5,323 bases of DNA from Chloroflexota bacterium (lineage in GTDB: Bacteria > Chloroflexota > Anaerolineae > Anaerolineales > Villigracilaceae): positions 1 to 5,323 of the forward strand of contig JACPVD010000325.1 of NCBI GenBank assembly GCA_016191895.1, in the 5' to 3' direction. Below are positions 4,094-5,323 of the stretch, piece after piece (the first letter of the stretch is position 1; every line of letters starts with the position of its first letter). Made by a program: the position numbers and the translations under genes. The notes under the pieces were generated by a model, which saw only the letters and a list, made by a program, of their open reading frames with translations, made no database searches and had not been told where the DNA came from.

Positions 4094-5323
4094 ATGAACA
4101 ATTTGTTGAACATCAAGTCCCCGGCGGAAGCCATTGCCCAAACGCGCAAGGCGGATTTCAACCTGTCGAACCAGGGCGTTTCCAATTTGCGGCTGGCGTA
4201 TTGGAATCTTACGGCCGAAGCGTTGGTGGAAGAGGCGGTCTTTCGCAACGAGGGCGCGGTCGTTGCGGGCGGGCCCTATACTGCCAACACCGGCAAACAT
4301 AAAGGCCGAAGCGCAAACGACAAATTCGTGGTGCGTCACACCGATTCGGAGAACAACATCTGGTGGGGCGTATACAACCGCCCATTCGACGGGGACAAGT
4401 TCGAGGTCCTGTATGACCGCATGCTGGGATTTATGCAGGGCAGGGATGTCTTTGTGCAGGACGTCTATGCGGGCGCGGATGAGTCGTATCGTCTCAATGT
4501 CCGCTTTGTGACCGAACTTGCATGGCACAGTCATTTCATCCGCAACATGTTCATCCTGCCGCAGTCGCTGGAGGAATACAAACGCTTCACGCCCGACTTC
4601 ACCGTGATCGACATGCCGTCGTTCAAATCCGCGCCGGCGGTGGACAGCACAAACAGCGAGACGTTCATCATCCTGTCATTTGAAAAGAAGATCGTCATCA
4701 TCGGCAACACGGCCTATGCGGGCGAAATGAAGAAATCGATTTTCACAATTCTGAATTATCTCCTGCCGCTTCAAGGCGTGCTTTCGATGCACTGTTCCGC
4801 CAACGTGAATCCGAACGATGAAAACGATGTGGCGCTGTTCTTTGGACTGAGCGGAACGGGCAAGACCACGCTGTCGGCGGATCCTACGCGTCGTCTCATC
4901 GGGGACGACGAGCATGGGTGGAGCGATAACGGCGTATTCAATTTCGAAGGCGGATGCTACGCAAATGTCATCGGGTTGTCTGAATCTGCCGAGCCGCAGA
5001 TTTTTTCCACCACCAAACGTTTCGGCACGATTCTCGAAAACGTTCCCTGCGACCCGGTCACGCGCATGGTCGATCTCAACGACGACTCGATCACCGAGAA
5101 TACCCGCGCCTCGTATCCGCTGGAATTCATCGATAATGCCGTGCCTGAAAAGAAAGCGGGACACCCGAAGAATATCATCCTGCTCACCTGCGACGCAAAC
5201 GGGGTTATGCCGCCGATTGCGAGGCTGACGTCGAACCAAGCGTTGTATCAATTCATTTCGGGCTACACGGCCAAACTCGCCGGCACCGAAGTGGGACTCG
5301 GCAAGGAGCCGGCCATCACTTTC
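4094..5323 (+). CDS. pckA: Phosphoenolpyruvate carboxykinase (ATP), 3'-truncated by window edge
   Basis: The first 410 codons of PckA, open to the last base; the family is usually 520-540 residues, so roughly 110-130 residues lie beyond the window. It converts oxaloacetate and ATP to PEP, CO2 and ADP in the cytosol (gluconeogenesis, or the reverse as CO2 fixation). Landmarks in order: GRSANDKF with Arg72 (E. coli Arg65); IWWG; GEMKKS with Lys213 and Lys214 (Lys212/213); MHCSAN with His233 (His232); the P-loop GLSGTGKT with Lys257 (Lys254); GDDEHGW with Asp271/272, the metal site; and TENTRASYPLEF with Arg338 (Arg333). One oddity: the motif GGCYAK reads GGCYAN, so Asn291 replaces the residue equivalent to E. 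coli Lys288. The usual RSPKDK also reads RSANDK. The ATP- rather than GTP-dependent type is clear from overall sequence. The start is set by GAGGAG. Its upstream neighbour makes oxaloacetate from aspartate, and an inverted repeat array separates the two. Confidence 0.96.
   Translation, partial: MNNLLNIKSPAEAIAQTRKADFNLSNQGVSNLRLAYWNLTAEALVEEAVFRNEGAVVAGGPYTANTGKHKGRSANDKFVVRHTDSENNIWWGVYNRPFDGDKFEVLYDRMLGFMQGRDVFVQDVYAGADESYRLNVRFVTELAWHSHFIRNMFILPQSLEEYKRFTPDFTVIDMPSFKSAPAVDSTNSETFIILSFEKKIVIIGNTAYAGEMKKSIFTILNYLLPLQGVLSMHCSANVNPNDENDVALFFGLSGTGKTTLSADPTRRLIGDDEHGWSDNGVFNFEGGCYANVIGLSESAEPQIFSTTKRFGTILENVPCDPVTRMVDLNDDSITENTRASYPLEFIDNAVPEKKAGHPKNIILLTCDANGVMPPIARLTSNQALYQFISGYTAKLAGTEVGLGKEPAITF

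Noticed and set aside
4676..5251. 191-codon open frame on the - strand opposite pckA
   Set aside because: It is a shadow of the pckA reading frame, which carries every family motif through this stretch; the - strand product is low-complexity in Arg/Val/Ile.

Overview
The window reads as an ordinary stretch of bacterial chromosome with moderate GC. All four recognisable protein genes lie on the + strand. From left to right they are: fabD (malonyl-CoA:ACP transacylase, complete); a lipoprotein with two phospholipase-D (HKD) motifs (complete); a class I aspartate aminotransferase of the Bacillus/Thermus type (complete); and pckA (ATP-dependent phosphoenolpyruvate carboxykinase), which is cut off by the right edge. 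There is no sign of phage, IS elements, CRISPR or RNA genes of known families. The Thr/Pro-rich linker behind a lipobox and the style of the intergenic repeats would fit Chloroflexota (Anaerolineae-like). That is an impression, since no rRNA or marker gene is present to settle it.

Layout. Bases 1-51 hold what may be the last two codons of an upstream gene, followed by a strong intrinsic terminator. Bases 52-129 are a fabD leader made of two back-to-back hairpins with alternative pairings, ending in a Shine-Dalgarno (SD) sequence. fabD covers 130-1077. A 56-base gap with small hairpins and no SD precedes the phospholipase-D-like lipoprotein (1134-2360). The 333-base gap that follows (2361-2693) holds a short direct repeat, a 12-bp palindrome, a perfect TATAAT box, a possible 27-codon leader ORF, a strong hairpin with a T-run, and then the SD of the aminotransferase (2694-3911). 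The next gap (3912-4093) is an unusual array of degenerate 8-bp units in two inverted halves, followed by a doubled SD and pckA (4094 to the end).

How the genes fit together. The aminotransferase interconverts aspartate and oxaloacetate, and PckA interconverts oxaloacetate and PEP. The right half is therefore a small aspartate-oxaloacetate-PEP module, although the long repeat-filled gap argues against simple translational coupling. fabD supplies malonyl-ACP for fatty acid synthesis. The lipoprotein would act outside the cytoplasmic membrane, and no functional link to fabD is visible.

No clear new multi-gene system is present. The points most worth following are non-coding: the aminotransferase leader, which looks like an attenuator or small RNA; the inverted octamer array before pckA; and the switch-like hairpins before fabD. 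In addition, PckA has Asn where E. coli PckA has Lys288.
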